DNA from: Epiperipatus broadwayi | Lineage: Eukaryota; Onychophora; Udeonychophora; Euonychophora; Peripatidae | DNA: 64,000 nucleotides | Direction of reading: 5' to 3' | Assembly: GCA_028023455.1 (NCBI GenBank) | Contig: JAQFVV010006231.1 | Location: 1,631,478-1,695,477, forward strand | Shown: piece by piece, positions 11,950-25,533 of the stretch | Layout: each line of letters begins with the position of its first letter | Position numbering within the stretch: position 1 is the first letter of the stretch | Program-made: the position numbers and the translations under genes | Notes under the pieces: model-generated | What the model was told of the DNA's origin: nothing | Database searches by the model: none | The model's input: the letters and a program-made list of their open reading frames with translations, nothing else

Positions 11950-13575
11950 TAAGGTAAGCGCTACACTAGGCAAGGCATGGCCCTAGTTTGATCTGGTTCC
12001 AAGTCTGATCAGTTAGCCATGGCTGGCATGTCCTCTTGTCATGGTCCTTAGCATCATTTAACAATTTGAAGTATAATACCTCAATATTGTAATCAATACC
12101 CTTTTCAAAAGTTACCTTATTTCGTGCCAACCAGATGACAAAGTTAACATAAGTTGCCAATCTAACACTGCCAAAGGAGCCCTTTTTAAAAGCTTTCACC
12201 ATATCCACCCAGGCCTAGTCTTTATCTGTGGTCTTTTGCAATGTCAGGTAGCGTAGTTTACTCCAGGTCTCACATTCCTGAAGAATGTGGGAAATTGTTT
12301 CATCGGTTTTCTTGCTCAGAGGGCATATCGGATCCATTTTATACCTCCGCTTGTGGTAGAGGAATGCAGCCGTTGGTAGGGCCTCAAGGTTAACTTTAAT
12401 TATAAAGTCTACTAATTTCACTTCCAGCTTCCAGAACTTTGTTAACCCTGCAAGCCACTTGATCCCTAGCTGAAGTCTGGTCTTAGTGATGGGACTGCTA
12501 CCATTGATTAGAGCATGGGTGTCCCAATAGGAAAGCTTGCCATTGAAAAGGGAATTGGACATTGTTACATTTTTAGTCACGAGTGTGACCTGTTGCTGTA
12601 ACCAAATGTTACCCTTTCTTGGGGGGGGGGGGGTCAGTGGGTTCAACCTCATTTATTGGTAGGGGGCTTTCCATTTTTGGATTATCCTGAAATAGTTTGG
12701 TTAAAATATTGTGGGCTTTCTGGATTAAGAAGGTGTTGATTGAATGGAGTCCGAGTCCATTTTGTGATTTAGGCTTTTGAAGGGAGTTGAGGCCAATTAC
12801 TGCTGTTCTAGCAAAGCCTCCTACATTGAGTCTCCACCTTTTTTATAAAGGTCTTAGTAGGGGAAAAACCGGCCAGAAAATAAGTGATTTTGGGTAGCAC
12901 AGCTGCATTTAATAGTGCAACCTTCCCCAACAAGGAGAGTGGGACCTTGGTTAGGGATGTCACTGTGTTCTTAACTTTTGTGAGAATATTTTCTTCCAGC
13001 TCCCTTCTCATGACACTAGGAGGGGAGGCCAGGCTAAAGCCGAGAAACTTCTAGGGGGGGGGTGCTCGGAATCTCCCCTGGATCTGTTTTCCAGTTCTGA
13101 TCGACCACATGGCCAATTTCGCCTCATTAACTCTTAGACCTGATTCTGAACCAAATTGATCCAAGAGCTCCTCCAGCCTACCAACCTCATCCTGTGACGA
13201 GAGAAACACAGTCACATCATCCATGTAGGATACGTGGCAGACCCTCTCTCTCAGCAAAGGAATGGCAATTGCCTCAATGGATGCCTCAATGCGTAACAGC
13301 AATGGGTTGAGGTAAGCCGTGAAGAGGAGTGCGCTCAGTGGCGACCCCTGTGGTATTGAAACAGAGGGCTGAAATCCTGGAGCCACTCGGCCATCCAGTG
13401 AGAGAAAGATTTCTCTATTTCTGTAGAAGATTCTCGATCATTTGGAGATATGCCTGGGGCACTTGGAGTTTCTCCAGTATACTGAGTAACACATTGATCT
13501 GCACACAGTCAAAAGCACCGGCAAAGTCGAGTTGGACCACAACTGGCCGGACCATTTTATTCCTGCGTATATGAT
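11950..13575 (-). pseudogene. Tx1/L1-like LINE copy A, 5'-truncated
   Basis: RT and C-terminal part of a Tx1/L1-like non-LTR retrotransposon, read 13575 to 11950. It begins at RT motif A (VVVQLDFAGAFDCV, about 13500-13550). It continues with IPQGSPLSALLF (about 13320-13360), the catalytic SYMDDVTVFL (about 13205-13240), the FLGF block (about 13040), KITYFLAGFSP (about 12860-12890), and the C-terminal knuckle CPLSKKTDETISHILQEC (about 12270-12325). At least four frame changes break it. Two lie at or near homopolymer runs (G's at about 12618-12630 and 13054-13062), so some could be base-calling errors. GC content is clearly higher than the surroundings. It has no flanking (TTA)n, unlike T1-T3. 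The EN domain and ORF1 are absent. Confidence 0.85.
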
Positions 13576-14281
13576 CCACATAAAACCCTTAATATTTTAT
13601 TATTTTTTTTGTTTTGTATATATAAAATTTTAAAAAGGAGAAAATTAAATTTATTTTTTATCTTATAAAAGTGAAAATTATTAAAATATTTGTAGGGTAA
13701 AATTATTAAGGATTTTTCTCTTATCAGAGTTATTAAAACCCTGAAAATTTTGGTTTTAATCCTGTTTTGGTGAAACCATTTTGTTGTTTGCGACATTATT
13801 GCTATTATTTAATTAAAATACTTGTTTTGGTGATTAAATTAGAAAAAAATAAAATAAAGAAAAACAAGGCCAGCTAGCAACATTTTCTTTTGATGAATTA
13901 TTATAGTTTGGCTAAAGAAAAAAGGTAAGTTGTAACTCATAAGCCATGTATATAGGTGGGAAAATATTAGTTGAAGCCCTGACTGAAAAACTCCAGATTG
14001 ATGGTGATAACTCTACAAATATAATTTTTTACAGGATGGAAAAATCATTCACAGGGATTGCTAATTATTCTAATGCTGATGGATAATTTGATCGAAACAA
14101 ACCACATGATAGATAAAATGTTCTTGAGAATTCTGATCTGCTCATCATCATTATTTGAGTTTATTCATGGTTGCCAAACACAATTGCTTGGTTGTTTCAA
14201 AAAATACTGCAAATATGTCCAAATAAAGTCCTTTGCCACTTATAACCCTCTTTTTGTAGTCTTGCACATGAAGATAATGTT
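13576..14281. other. AT-rich spacer
   Basis: No feature recognised beyond AT-rich DNA; short open frames show no motifs. Confidence 0.4.
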
Positions 14282-14375
14282 TGGTCAAGTGGTCAGCATA
14301 GTAACCTTACAAGCAGTTGTCCCGGATTAGCGGGTTCGCTTCACAACCGATGCTATGACACATAAAAAAAAAAAC
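14282..14375 (+). repeat. tRNA-derived SINE, family A, copy 2
   Basis: Contains GGTCAAGTGGTCAGC, the anticodon-arm remnant CTTACAAGCAGTTG, a B-box-like GCGGGTTCGCTTC and the constant end GATGCTATGACACAT followed by 11 A's. It is nearly a bare tRNA head with an A tail. The A-box region is shortened relative to copies 3 and 4. Confidence 0.8.
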
Positions 14376-16707
14376 ATACACGTTGGGAAGGTTAATTAGT
14401 TGTTGATGTTATTTTTTTGTATAGGTGCAATTAATTTATACATACTTGTACGTATGTATATGTGCATATGGAATAATATGGTTTTATTTTAAACATACTT
14501 AATATCTGACGTTGATTTAATATTTTTAAATACATAAAATTGATGTTAATACATACATATGTGTATAGGTGCATATGGAGTGATATTATTTTATTTCAAA
14601 CATATTTAATATCATTTAATGAGTTAATTTTTAAAAAAAATACGATTATTGATTTAACTTATACGTACATATATATTTGTGTGTATATGAAGTGATTTTT
14701 TTTTTTTATTGAAATATTTAATGTCTTAAATTTATTTATTGTTTCTTATACATAAATACTGTATAATTATTTCATTTAATAAATACTTGGGTGTATTTAG
14801 AATTATTTCATGTAATTTTTGATTGAAATGTAATAAAACTTTTAGATTTAATTATCTTTATTCATTCATTTATTATTTTAATTATATATGTGCGTTATAT
14901 ATGTAAATTAAAGAAAAGGAGATAGGGTTTTTCATTTAAATTTCATCTATATATTGTATACTTTAGTATGTATTTTTTTATATGTAGTTATGGTGTTTTA
15001 TTATTATTAATAAATTATATTAAGTTGAAATCATTACCTTGTTCAATTTATCTTCTCATCTCACTGCATAACAAATCTGTATGCTACTTCATCTTGAGAA
15101 ATTTAGAATATTGAGCTTGAATCTGAAATATGTTTTAGGGAACTGTAGATGGGTGTCTCATTAAGGATCATTTTAAATCATTCTTTTTAAGGAATATGGT
15201 GCATGAGGCTAGTGTGATTTGGGCCTTATAAAAATACTTTGTTAATGGCAAGTTTTGCCAATCCTTATAAAAATTGATATTAAAAAGGAGAAGAGGAAAT
15301 ATTACTTATGAATATTAGTTTGATTTCCTTTTAAAATAATATAGGGTTTATTAATGGTATGTCTATCTATTTATTAGGCTTGAAATAATACCATATGTGG
15401 GTTTATGATATATCATTAATTTGATTTTTGCTCACTGCATATGAGGCTTAGAATAGATAAAGTAAGTAAAAATTAAGTAAAAACATATAATTCACAGTAT
15501 AGAAATTTATAGTATACAGTGTTTATATTGAACTAAATGTATAATGTTAGAATATAGAATTTAAAGAGAGGGGGTGTTAATTCCCAGTACCTTACTATAT
15601 CCCAAAAATTAATGTTCTAAATTTTTCCTCCCATTTCCAAAATTCCATTTAAAACTACATCTACAATTTAAATCCTTATTCCATCTGTCTTTACCAAATA
15701 ACTATAAGATAGATCAGATCTCTTTATTGTTACTATATATTTATTTATCATTTATATATGTTTTTTTTATTCTTATATAACTCAAAACTATTTTTTTTAT
15801 TTATATTCACTTTTCATATTTTTTTCTTTCTATCAGCTTGTTTCTCATCTTTTTGCACTCATCATAATTGCATATTTCTAATATTATAATGGTTTAGCAG
15901 AAATCTCCCAAACCTATCTACCATGCCAGAGTGCCACTAGGCTATTCAAACCTAGAAAATTTATTAAGGTGGCAGATACATATGGGCGAGGTTTAATTTT
16001 TATCTAACTGAAAGCCCCAGTCACTAACTCAGGTGGAAGCTGAGCTTAAAATATCATGCTTTACATTTAATACCAACATTTCTAATTCTTAATTTTAAAA
16101 TATTATATTATTAATAAAAATATATAAAAATAAGTTACTGCCAAAAATTAATTAAACAAAATATTTTTATTGTTATACACACACATTGAAACAAATTATG
16201 AAAACTGAATGAACTACTGAGTAAGTTTAATTTAAGTATATGCACAGATGCATGCATTTAATATATTTATCATAATTTTAATATTTTGTTAAATGTAAAT
16301 ACACTATATAGATTATGCATTTATATACTCGATTCTTTTAACTCCAGGCTACAAGTTCATGTCCAAACCAATGCCAGCTTGCAAAATGAGGATGTTAGCA
16401 TAAAAAAACCATGCTCACAGGAATGTGCTCTTTAGTATGATATTATTAAAGAAATAATGACCCTCATCCAGTACAGAAATATGTATCTGTCTAGTGTGAT
16501 AATCATTTGAAAATATATAGCAGAAATGCTCTACAAATGAGGAATAGCGGTCTTTACCAGCTTACTGTTTCATCCAGAGTGTAAGGAGATCAATGGCATA
16601 GGAAATATGTCTAAGACTATTGGCAATGCGATGGCCACACTTTTGGGCCATGGATTCAGTTGAGTACTATGCCCTGTATGCTAATACAGCACAAGGAAAT
16701 GAGAATC
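14376..16707. other. AT-rich spacer, some interspersed repeat likely
   Basis: AT-rich with TA-type simple repeats. The slightly GC-richer parts (about 15895-16050 and 16345-16440) look like old interspersed repeats, but I cannot name them. No coding signal. Confidence 0.35.
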
Positions 16708-16728
16708 CAATGTGCCTACCCAGATTAC
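16708..16728. repeat. Left target-site duplication of the old LINE
   Basis: A 21-bp stretch beginning CAATGTGCCTACC and ending ATTAC. It recurs at 21869-21889 with 19/21 matches and brackets the degenerate LINE at 16729-21868. Confidence 0.65.
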
Positions 16729-19700
16729 ATTTATCTGGAGGTGCAAGAGTTTGATTTCTAATTTTAATTTGTTGTAAAAAAGTAATTGCAGTTTTTTTTA
16801 GTAATTGGGCTGAAGCAGAAATAATATTTAAGAAAGGAAATGATGAATAGGATGAAAGTGATGATTTAATGCTGGGAAAAAGTCATTTCTTTATGCTGTT
16901 AGTGAGTATGGTGAGTGAGGCTGATTGAGACTTAGTGATAGATGTAATGAGAGTTTACTATATTTGAAATTGATGGTCACTTAAAGAGTAAGTGATGGAT
17001 AGTTTTTTTTTCTTCATGGCAGAATGAACAAGTTTGTCAGAAAATGTTTTTTTAGACAAGAATCTATTGGTTGGTAAAGCTTCCAAATTAATTTTAATAA
17101 GGAAGTCAGAGTATTTAGTTTCTAGATATCACAATTTAAATTTTTGTATAATCTGTTTATGCAGTGAAAATGGTGTTGCAATATTAATAATTGTTCAAAT
17201 TTATAGATAAGGTTATAAACTTCCTAGTAATTTATTTTAGTTAATAGAGTATGTTGTTTGATTATGGAGCAAGTGGAAAAGATATTTGAGCAAGTTTTTG
17301 GAAAAGGCATTTTTAAGCAGTGGAGGTGATATATCTGCTGTGGTAATGAAATAGAGTTAGACTTTTGATTATTATATTTACTGTTTTTAGAGGTGGAGTA
17401 TTGTGATAGAATAAAGTGAAGACTATTAATTATTAGCATGCATTTGCTTGGTTATGCTCTTTGTTACGATCTTCCTTCCCCTTATGAGTTTGTGCATAAG
17501 GAGATTATTTTATTTTCAAAAGAGATAGTAATTGGTAATGGACATACAAATATGTGGTTTGGAGAAATATTAGGATATAAATGAAGATGATTTTGGCATG
17601 AAATAATAGTTAGGTTTTAGATAGAGAATTGGTTACGGTGTCAATGGATGTAAGAATGCATATCTTGAATTGAAACTCTCATAGTATTTGTGGATTTTTA
17701 GATGTGAAAATGTAGGAAGTTGTAAGGTGATGCAAGGTTGATGGTATATTACTTTCAATCAAGATGTTTCATGTAGATGATTCATTGAGGTTGAAATTGT
17801 AATTTGTATTGTTTTATATCATCTTCAAGGATTGTTGTCAGTATTGGAAAGCATTTTTAGAGAAAAAAAGGATGACATTATCATCCATATAAGAGATATG
17901 CTTAATGGTTTTGTTGATAAGTAGAATGTATATCCAAATATTCTGTTTTCAATTTCTAATAGCAAAAGATTAATGTAAGTTATAAATATTAAGACACTAA
18001 GGGGGATCCTTGGGGAATTGTGAGAGTTGAAATCAGGTAAATATTTTCTATTAAAACTAATGCAGATTTTGCTTTTTATGAGGTGTTTGGTTGAAAATAT
18101 ATAGTATTGGTGCAATGATGTTGTATAGTTTAAAACCTGAATTAGATTTTCAATTAGAACAGAATCAGAACAGATCTAATGACTAATTGAATGGTGTGTA
18201 TACCAGTTTTTCTCAAGTGACTCATTTGCTCTATAATTATTTTAAAAAGAATAAACACTATAGTGTTGGATGATTCCTTTTTTGCAAATTGAAAAGCAAA
18301 GATATAAGGCAGAATCATGGAATTTATTTTAATGATAAATTTTATAGTTGTAATTAAAATAGTCATTGGTGATAGAGTATAAGTTGTTTGAAGGTAACTG
18401 ATGTTTTTTTTTTTTGAGAAAAAGGGCCAAAGAGACATGATATAATGGTACAGTTTAATAAATTTAATAAGAGATGATGGAGTAAATCTAAGATTACGGG
18501 GATGAGAATATGGATATGGGGATTGCAGGGAGATCAGAATGAATGCTATCTGTAAAAAGAGTTGAACTTGAGTGTAATATCAATCTTTGTAATGGAATTA
18601 CAATTACTAAATACAAAAGGATGAGTATCAATATAAGGAAGGAGTGAGCATTGATATTTGGTCTTGAAGTGATAGAATAATAGTAAAAGCATTTGTTATT
18701 CATCAAATGATTTATTTTTCATGGTGTATGAAAGATTTTTTTTTTGTTTTGTTTTGAACACAAGAGCTTAGCTGATATATTTATTGAATCAGTTATGAGA
18801 TTGAGTCAAAACAATTTTTCATTTTTAGTTGAGAAGTATTCATCAAATAGCAATTGTTTTTTTTTTTTTTTGTATTATTGTTTAAGATGGAGGCAGGATC
18901 ACATGAAATAACTTTTAATTTTTGATGTAGCTCTTTGATTAAAGCCATGGTTGATTTATTTTTGTTTGTATAGTGCTTAATAATAAGTTAATAATAAAAA
19001 CAAGCCAAGCCTTGGCAGGGTATAATGAAGAAATGTTAATTTTTTTTTAAGAGGATGGGTATCTCAAGGTTGAGTGCTTCTGGTGTGGAAGACTTCAAAG
19101 GAAGTCTAATAGTATTTACTGCTTTGAAGAATTAATTAATTTTCAAAGCTAAGATCAAATCATTTAAGAGCTAGATAGTCAGAAAAGCTAATAAGTTGAA
19201 AGGAAGAATTAGTAATGAAATAGAGATCTGGTAAATAAAAGAGCAGGCCAATAATAATTGCATGTTTTTAAGCATAAATAAAAAAAGTTTATTATGGGGA
19301 AAACCCTTCAGTAGTCATTAAATTTTTAATGATGTGAAGATATTTATAGACAAATTTTGAGTGTGGCATGTTGAAATATTTCCCATAAGAATGATAGGGT
19401 AAGGGTTTGAGGATAGTGTTTTTATCTGAGAGATTGGTTAATAATATGTGAGGGCAGGTTGAAGAAAAGTTAAGATGATCAAGTGTTTACTAGCATATAA
19501 GACTTTGAAGGATAGGAATGGGTTTGTGTTGTGTATTATAATTTCTATCCATGCTGCAAATATTTTGGAGGTAGAGATTTGTAGATATCCAAATTTACCA
19601 AGCTACTTTCAAATATCTATTCTGCTATTGATGGATTATTTAGTTTCAAAGAAGAAAAAAATGTAATGAAAATATTAAGTGATTCACTTTCTAATTGCAA

Positions 19701-21868
19701 ATAGGTGCTGAGATGAATTGATGTCCCTTAAATTAAATACCTATGATGTTGAGAAACATTTTATGTCTTGTGGTAGGCAGAAGGATAGAGTGAACTATAA
19801 ATATAAAAAGCTTAGTAAAATGTATTTGCTTTGTTGTCTATTTTTGTTCTTTCTTTGTAGATATGTATAATGTGAGTGATATAGACTTTGGGAGATTTAT
19901 CATTGTAACCTACTTGACCTATCTTAATAAAGACATTGTTAAGTGTGATTTATAAAAAAATCCATTTGGTGAAACCAATGGTTAAGAAATAAGAGTTCAA
20001 CCTCTGGTTTTTAAGCTTAATTATTGATTGGATTGAAATATTGTTCTTCAGAATTGTTTGCCGGTTTGAATTTTTTTAATTAGGAATTGCTGATTGTTTT
20101 TTAAAATCTATGGGCACACTTATGGGTCTCAATAATTTTTTTTCTTTGGAGTAAAAGTTGGTTCATTGCTTAGTGTTTGCCTGGATAAGTGTTTGGCATT
20201 GTTTATGTTAAAATTTGTGTTTTTTGAAATGCTAATTGATCCTTTTTTTATTGATGGTGTTGGAAGAGTGTTTCTAAGCTAGTATTTTGATTAGGAGTGA
20301 TAGTTTGGTTGTCTTTACTTTTTATCTTTTTCTTATGAGCCTTCTTATTTTTTTGCAACTAAATCTAGGCCAATATTATCCAACACAGATAACAGTCAGA
20401 TTTTATCTGATGTGTGAATCAATTGCCATTATTTTATTGAATGTGTTTGTATTGCTATCTGGGTTTGCAGATATGATGTTTTTGTATGAGTGTTCTTTGT
20501 TGGTTTGGAGGTATTGTTTGGATTTTTATCTGTGGTTATTTAATATTGTATATCTATAACTTTAGTTGTTTTATAAGAGGTGTTAGTGATGCTTTTATTT
20601 TCTTGTGGTTGTGCAGGTCTTCTACATTAATGTGTGTTTATCTATTTTTTTAATCCATAAAATTTTCAGAATCTACCAGGGCAGTATTTAATGAGATGAT
20701 TTCTGTTTTGGATAGGAAACACTGAGGGAGAAATGGTGTGCTTTTAAATTTGAATATTAAAAGTGATGAGTCAGTGACATGAAGTGTTGGAATATCTATT
20801 GGGGTGATATTTTTAGTGAGAATTATATTAAATAATTCTTAGTTTTTTTAGTATAGGCAGGACAACTTTATTCTGTAGTATATATCTAAATTTGGATGTG
20901 ATTTGGTAAAGTCCACATGGCAGTTTTTTTTTGCCTGATAAGGATATAGGCCTATCCAGATTAATATAGCATAAAATTTTGTCATCATTGACATTTTTTT
21001 CTGGAAAAAAAATTTCTTTTGAATAATAGTGTGAAATTCAATTCCTATAAATTTATTATTGTGGTTGGTGGTCAGTAAATTATGTTACGTAATTTTTTTC
21101 CTCATTAATAAATCACAGATCTTTTCCAGGGAAAATTTGTTATTTCAGTGTTAATTTATTATCTGCTACAATTAGCAGTTTGCTCTTGTGGAATTTTTAA
21201 AGGAATTTAAGAACTGGCAATGGGATATTGAGTTGAATTTTTGGTGTATTCATTATATTATTCCATAGTGATTTCAGATAGATTAGATGACCCATTAATA
21301 ATGGAGGATCGATTACTGTTATATATTGCATCTATATTGAAAAGATCCATGATATTTTCATATGACCAATCTGTGTTTATATTAGGCTTTATAGTGTTTT
21401 TTTTTTCTAATTCTTTAGCAAATGAATACTTTTGTTAGAAATATTATACATAAATTCAGACTAGGATAAAGTAGATGTAGTATTGTTTTTGATAATTTTA
21501 TTCTCAGAGGATTTGGTTATAGGAGAAATAGAGTTTTTTACCATTATTAATACAGGTATTACTTTGAAGAATAAGAAAGTTTTTGATGTTTATATCACTA
21601 GTGATAGTATTATTTTTAATTGCACTAATTTTGATTGTATTTGAGGAAAACTCTTTGTATAAATTATTTATTGTTAATAATTAAATTTGAGTTTGAAGAT
21701 TGATTAATTCCCATCATGGCAGATTTTATGGAGGCATTAAAAGTTTTAAATGGAGAAATATTTTTTATGTGAGATTTTGAAGAGTTTGAGATGTTCTTTC
21801 TATATATGACAATGTATGGTTGTGATATACTGAAGAAATGGCTTTGCAATAAGAAAACTTGAGGACAG
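16729..21868 (-). pseudogene. Very old, full-length Tx1/L1-like LINE copy
   Basis: About 5.14 kb, close to the roughly 5.25 kb of T1 and T3. Homology with them survives in short blocks read on minus. Near 19740, NLRDINSS matches the endonuclease start N.RG.NS. Near 19390, IILMGN matches ILIGDFN. At 18290-18440, LSPMTILI and FAKKESSNT match LRPISMG and YAKKNSSTT. At 17900-18010, SPRIPLSVLIFITYINLLL matches SQGSPLS.LF.FYINP. At 17060-17130, NLEALPTNRF-like sequence matches LNLEALPT.HF. Upstream (about 20880-21060), a GIEFHTIIQKK..NVN stretch may be the ORF1 block before the zinc knuckle. The catalytic motif is decayed. It is flanked by an imperfect 21-bp duplication and not by (TTA)n. ORF1 assignment is weak; the RT part is solid. 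Confidence 0.75.
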
Positions 21869-21889
21869 CAATGTGCCTACCAACATTAC
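21869..21889. repeat. Right target-site duplication of the old LINE
   Basis: Matches 16708-16728 at 19/21 positions (CAATGTGCCTACC then AACATTAC here). Confidence 0.65.
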
Positions 21890-22023
21890 TGCAATTTAAT
21901 TAACAAATGTCAAACTTTTTGTATCCATATCTTTGAAACTATTTTAGATAAATATTAATAATTTATTATTAATCATTTATTAGATTCATTATATCAGTTG
22001 TATATATATATATGTATGTCTTT
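21890..22023. other. Short AT-rich spacer
   Basis: AT-rich, with a (TA)n run just before the hairpin. Confidence 0.4.
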
Positions 22024-22152
22024 AAAACTGCTTTAATATTTCAATTAGCAGTCTGGTTTTCATCAGAAAGCACAGAAAATTTCTGGAAATAGCCATTTTG
22101 CTGTGCTTTCTGATGAAAACCAGTCTGCTGGTTGAAACATTAAAGCAGTTTT
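22024..22152. repeat. Long hairpin with 52-bp arms
   Basis: Arms 22024-22075 and 22101-22152 are reverse complements at 48/52 positions, around a 25-nt loop. The inner part, CTGGTTTTCATCAGAAAGCA against TGCTTTCTGATGAAAACCAG, is perfect. It could be a small foldback transposon or, if transcribed, a hairpin RNA precursor. No target duplication was identified. Confidence 0.9.
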
Positions 22153-24901
22153 ATAGAGAAGTAATTGTGTTCTTTTATTGTTTTTTATTTTTCCTTTAGT
22201 TCGTTTGTATATTTATTTATTATATATATGTATTGAAATATGTATAACATATACAAAATGTGCTCATCATCTGTTTATATATATATATATGCACTATGAA
22301 CTAAATATATAGTAAATTATTTTTTGTTTTTAATTTCTAAATTTTTTAATATTTTATTTACTGTTTTTTTTTTTTTTATCTCAAGTAAGTAAAACTGTAG
22401 ATATATCAGGACTTGTCTTTTACAATAATTTTTTTTAAGTTAATTTTTTCAATTAAATTGTAAGTTGTAATAAAATCACTTGTATATTACATATATAAGG
22501 TACTTTAGTTGAAGACTATATGTATATTTGTTTGATTTTGTATTGGTTAAAAAAATGATGTATATTGATTTTTTTTTTTTTTTTAGTCAACAAAATCTGA
22601 ATGGGTGGGTGGGAGTGGAGGGGTGAAATTCATGTTTAAAACTATTTTTGATCCAAATTATTATGAAAAAATGATTATTTATACTTATAGTGTAAATTCT
22701 GTTAATTTATTTTGTATAGTAATTTTAAATATTTAGCTAAATAATAATATACAGTTTAATGTTGATATTACTCACAGGCAAACAGCCTCTGTTATTATTC
22801 CACAAGATTTTGCATAAATCAAAAATATGCAAACTTTATTGCAGTGATGTTCAAACTGTATTCTTTGAATATGTAAAACATTATTATATTAAAATATTTT
22901 ATATTATTAGAAACTTCATATTTCGTATAGTGTTTAAAACAATAGATGTCTTTTTTAAATTTTATAATTAAAAAATTAAATTTATTCTTCTGATATTAAA
23001 TTGAATTGTTATTCAATTTTGAACATTATATATAAAATTAATTTATTTTATGATAATTTTTTTTTCTTAAAATCAAGTTGAATTATTTAAGTAGTTTATT
23101 GCTAATGAATGATATATATATATATTCCTTTTTTAATTAAATTATTTATCTTTGAAGAATATGTTCTGCATAGTTTAAATTAGTTAAACTTTTAAAGCCA
23201 AAGATCTATACCTCATTTTTTTCATTTCCTGTACTTGAACTTTTGGTCAATGTTGAGCAATAAAGCATTCAGTTTTTTTTTTTTAATAGTATAATATATT
23301 CAGAATATTTTTCAAAATAACTGTCGAATTTGTATTTCTCCCATATTTTTTACAAGTGATTTATGAATGTTAGTTTTACTATAATGAGACTTTCTCTTAT
23401 AAATGATAGTTTCGGACATTTTTATAAATAGTTCAAAAGCAGGAAACAAATATCAAGAATTAACTGCTAAGTGATTAGTAAACAGTTTTTTCATATTATG
23501 TTTTTGATTAAGGATATGATCCTATTACATTTGTGATTTCATGTTGTAGTTTACTTATGACTATTTTTTTTAAAGGAACTTACATGTTTTGATATGGAGT
23601 TGTGGTTCATACAGTGAAATCCATAGGTTTTTCAGATCTCATCATACTTTAGTCTGCTCTATCTCTCAATCTATTCCCTTTGGACAAATCTTCAAATGCA
23701 TTTTTTTAAGAATGTGGGCTTTCAACCATTAAATTTTAACATGTCTTGAGAGCTTCCAACCATCTTCTGCAGAGCAATTCTAGGAGAATGAACCTATGAC
23801 ACCTTGTATCAAATCTCAACCTACCAATGCTGGAGCTTAAATGTTACATGATTCTCCATTCAACCCTTTAATTGTTATTTTCATAGATTTTAACATTATA
23901 AATGATAAAATAAACAAAAAATTTAGGCTTAATTCTAGAGTATTAACTTCTATCATTATATTTTCTTTCACAACATTTATTTTTAGCATTATAGAAGATT
24001 ATATCAGAAATAATAATTTTTAATATAATTATTTTTAGGAAACTTCATAAAGAATTATATAGATGCAAATTACTTTTAAAATCATAGAATATTTCTGCAA
24101 TAAAAATGTCACCACTTCCAGAACAATATTGATAAGAGAGGCAAGAAGACAACTTTCTGGAGAGCTTTTATTTTAAAATTAATTATTATTTTATTCTACC
24201 ACTTGATGCTCATTATTTTTTTACAAACAGCACAACTTGGCCTGCATTTATGCCTTGTCTTGAATATTTTGTCCAAATATAAAAACATGCTAAAAGCCCA
24301 GATCTGATAAGTCATGATTTTAGTGTAAAGAGTTATAACCCTGAATTGTTTTATTGCTAACTAAAGACCATTTTTATTAAGTATATATAACTCAAAAAAT
24401 GAGATATTTATGTCTTCATCAAGATACTTTTGTGACTTTGGAATTGAGATAATTAAATGTTGATCCAGTATTAGTATCATACCAGTTTGAAATTACTAAC
24501 TTTAGCTTCATTTCAGATTAATGATTGCAGATTATGTATAATATGAAGTATATCATCTGTGAAGAAAAGATTCCTGGTTAGGACTTAAGATGTTTTTATT
24601 TAGGCTATTATGCAAAGTTGCTTTAAATATATAATACAAAAGGATGACTATCTAACAGCAACTTCTAACATGTGAATAATTATAGAGTACTATTTAGTTC
24701 TTGATTAGTTATGGTATAAGAAAATCTTTGCTAAGTCATACATTTTATCTAAAATCTTTTCAATGGTCAAATACCTATATTAAAATTTTTGTATCTCAAT
24801 ATGTACTGATTGGGTTTTTGTAAAATTTTAGGATTACTCAAATAAAAGTCTTGACTAGGACTCATAAGAATTATTTTTCAAATTAAGTCATTTTTAACAT
24901 C
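22153..24901. other. AT-rich spacer
   Basis: Simple-sequence-rich DNA. Exceptions are a guanine-run motif at 22603-22623 and a slightly GC-richer stretch at about 23590-23850 that resembles an old interspersed repeat. No coding features. Confidence 0.4.
22603..22623 (+). other. Potential G-quadruplex motif
   Basis: Reads GGGTGGGTGGGAGTGGAGGG plus one G: four G-runs of three or more with loops of 1, 1 and 6 nt. It is unusual in this AT-rich context. Any function is unknown. Confidence 0.5.

Positions 24902-25533
<632 letters not shown>

Noticed and set aside
14058-14330. 90-codon plus open frame
   Set aside because: Its C-terminal part runs into the SINE at 14282 and the rest shows no family motif.
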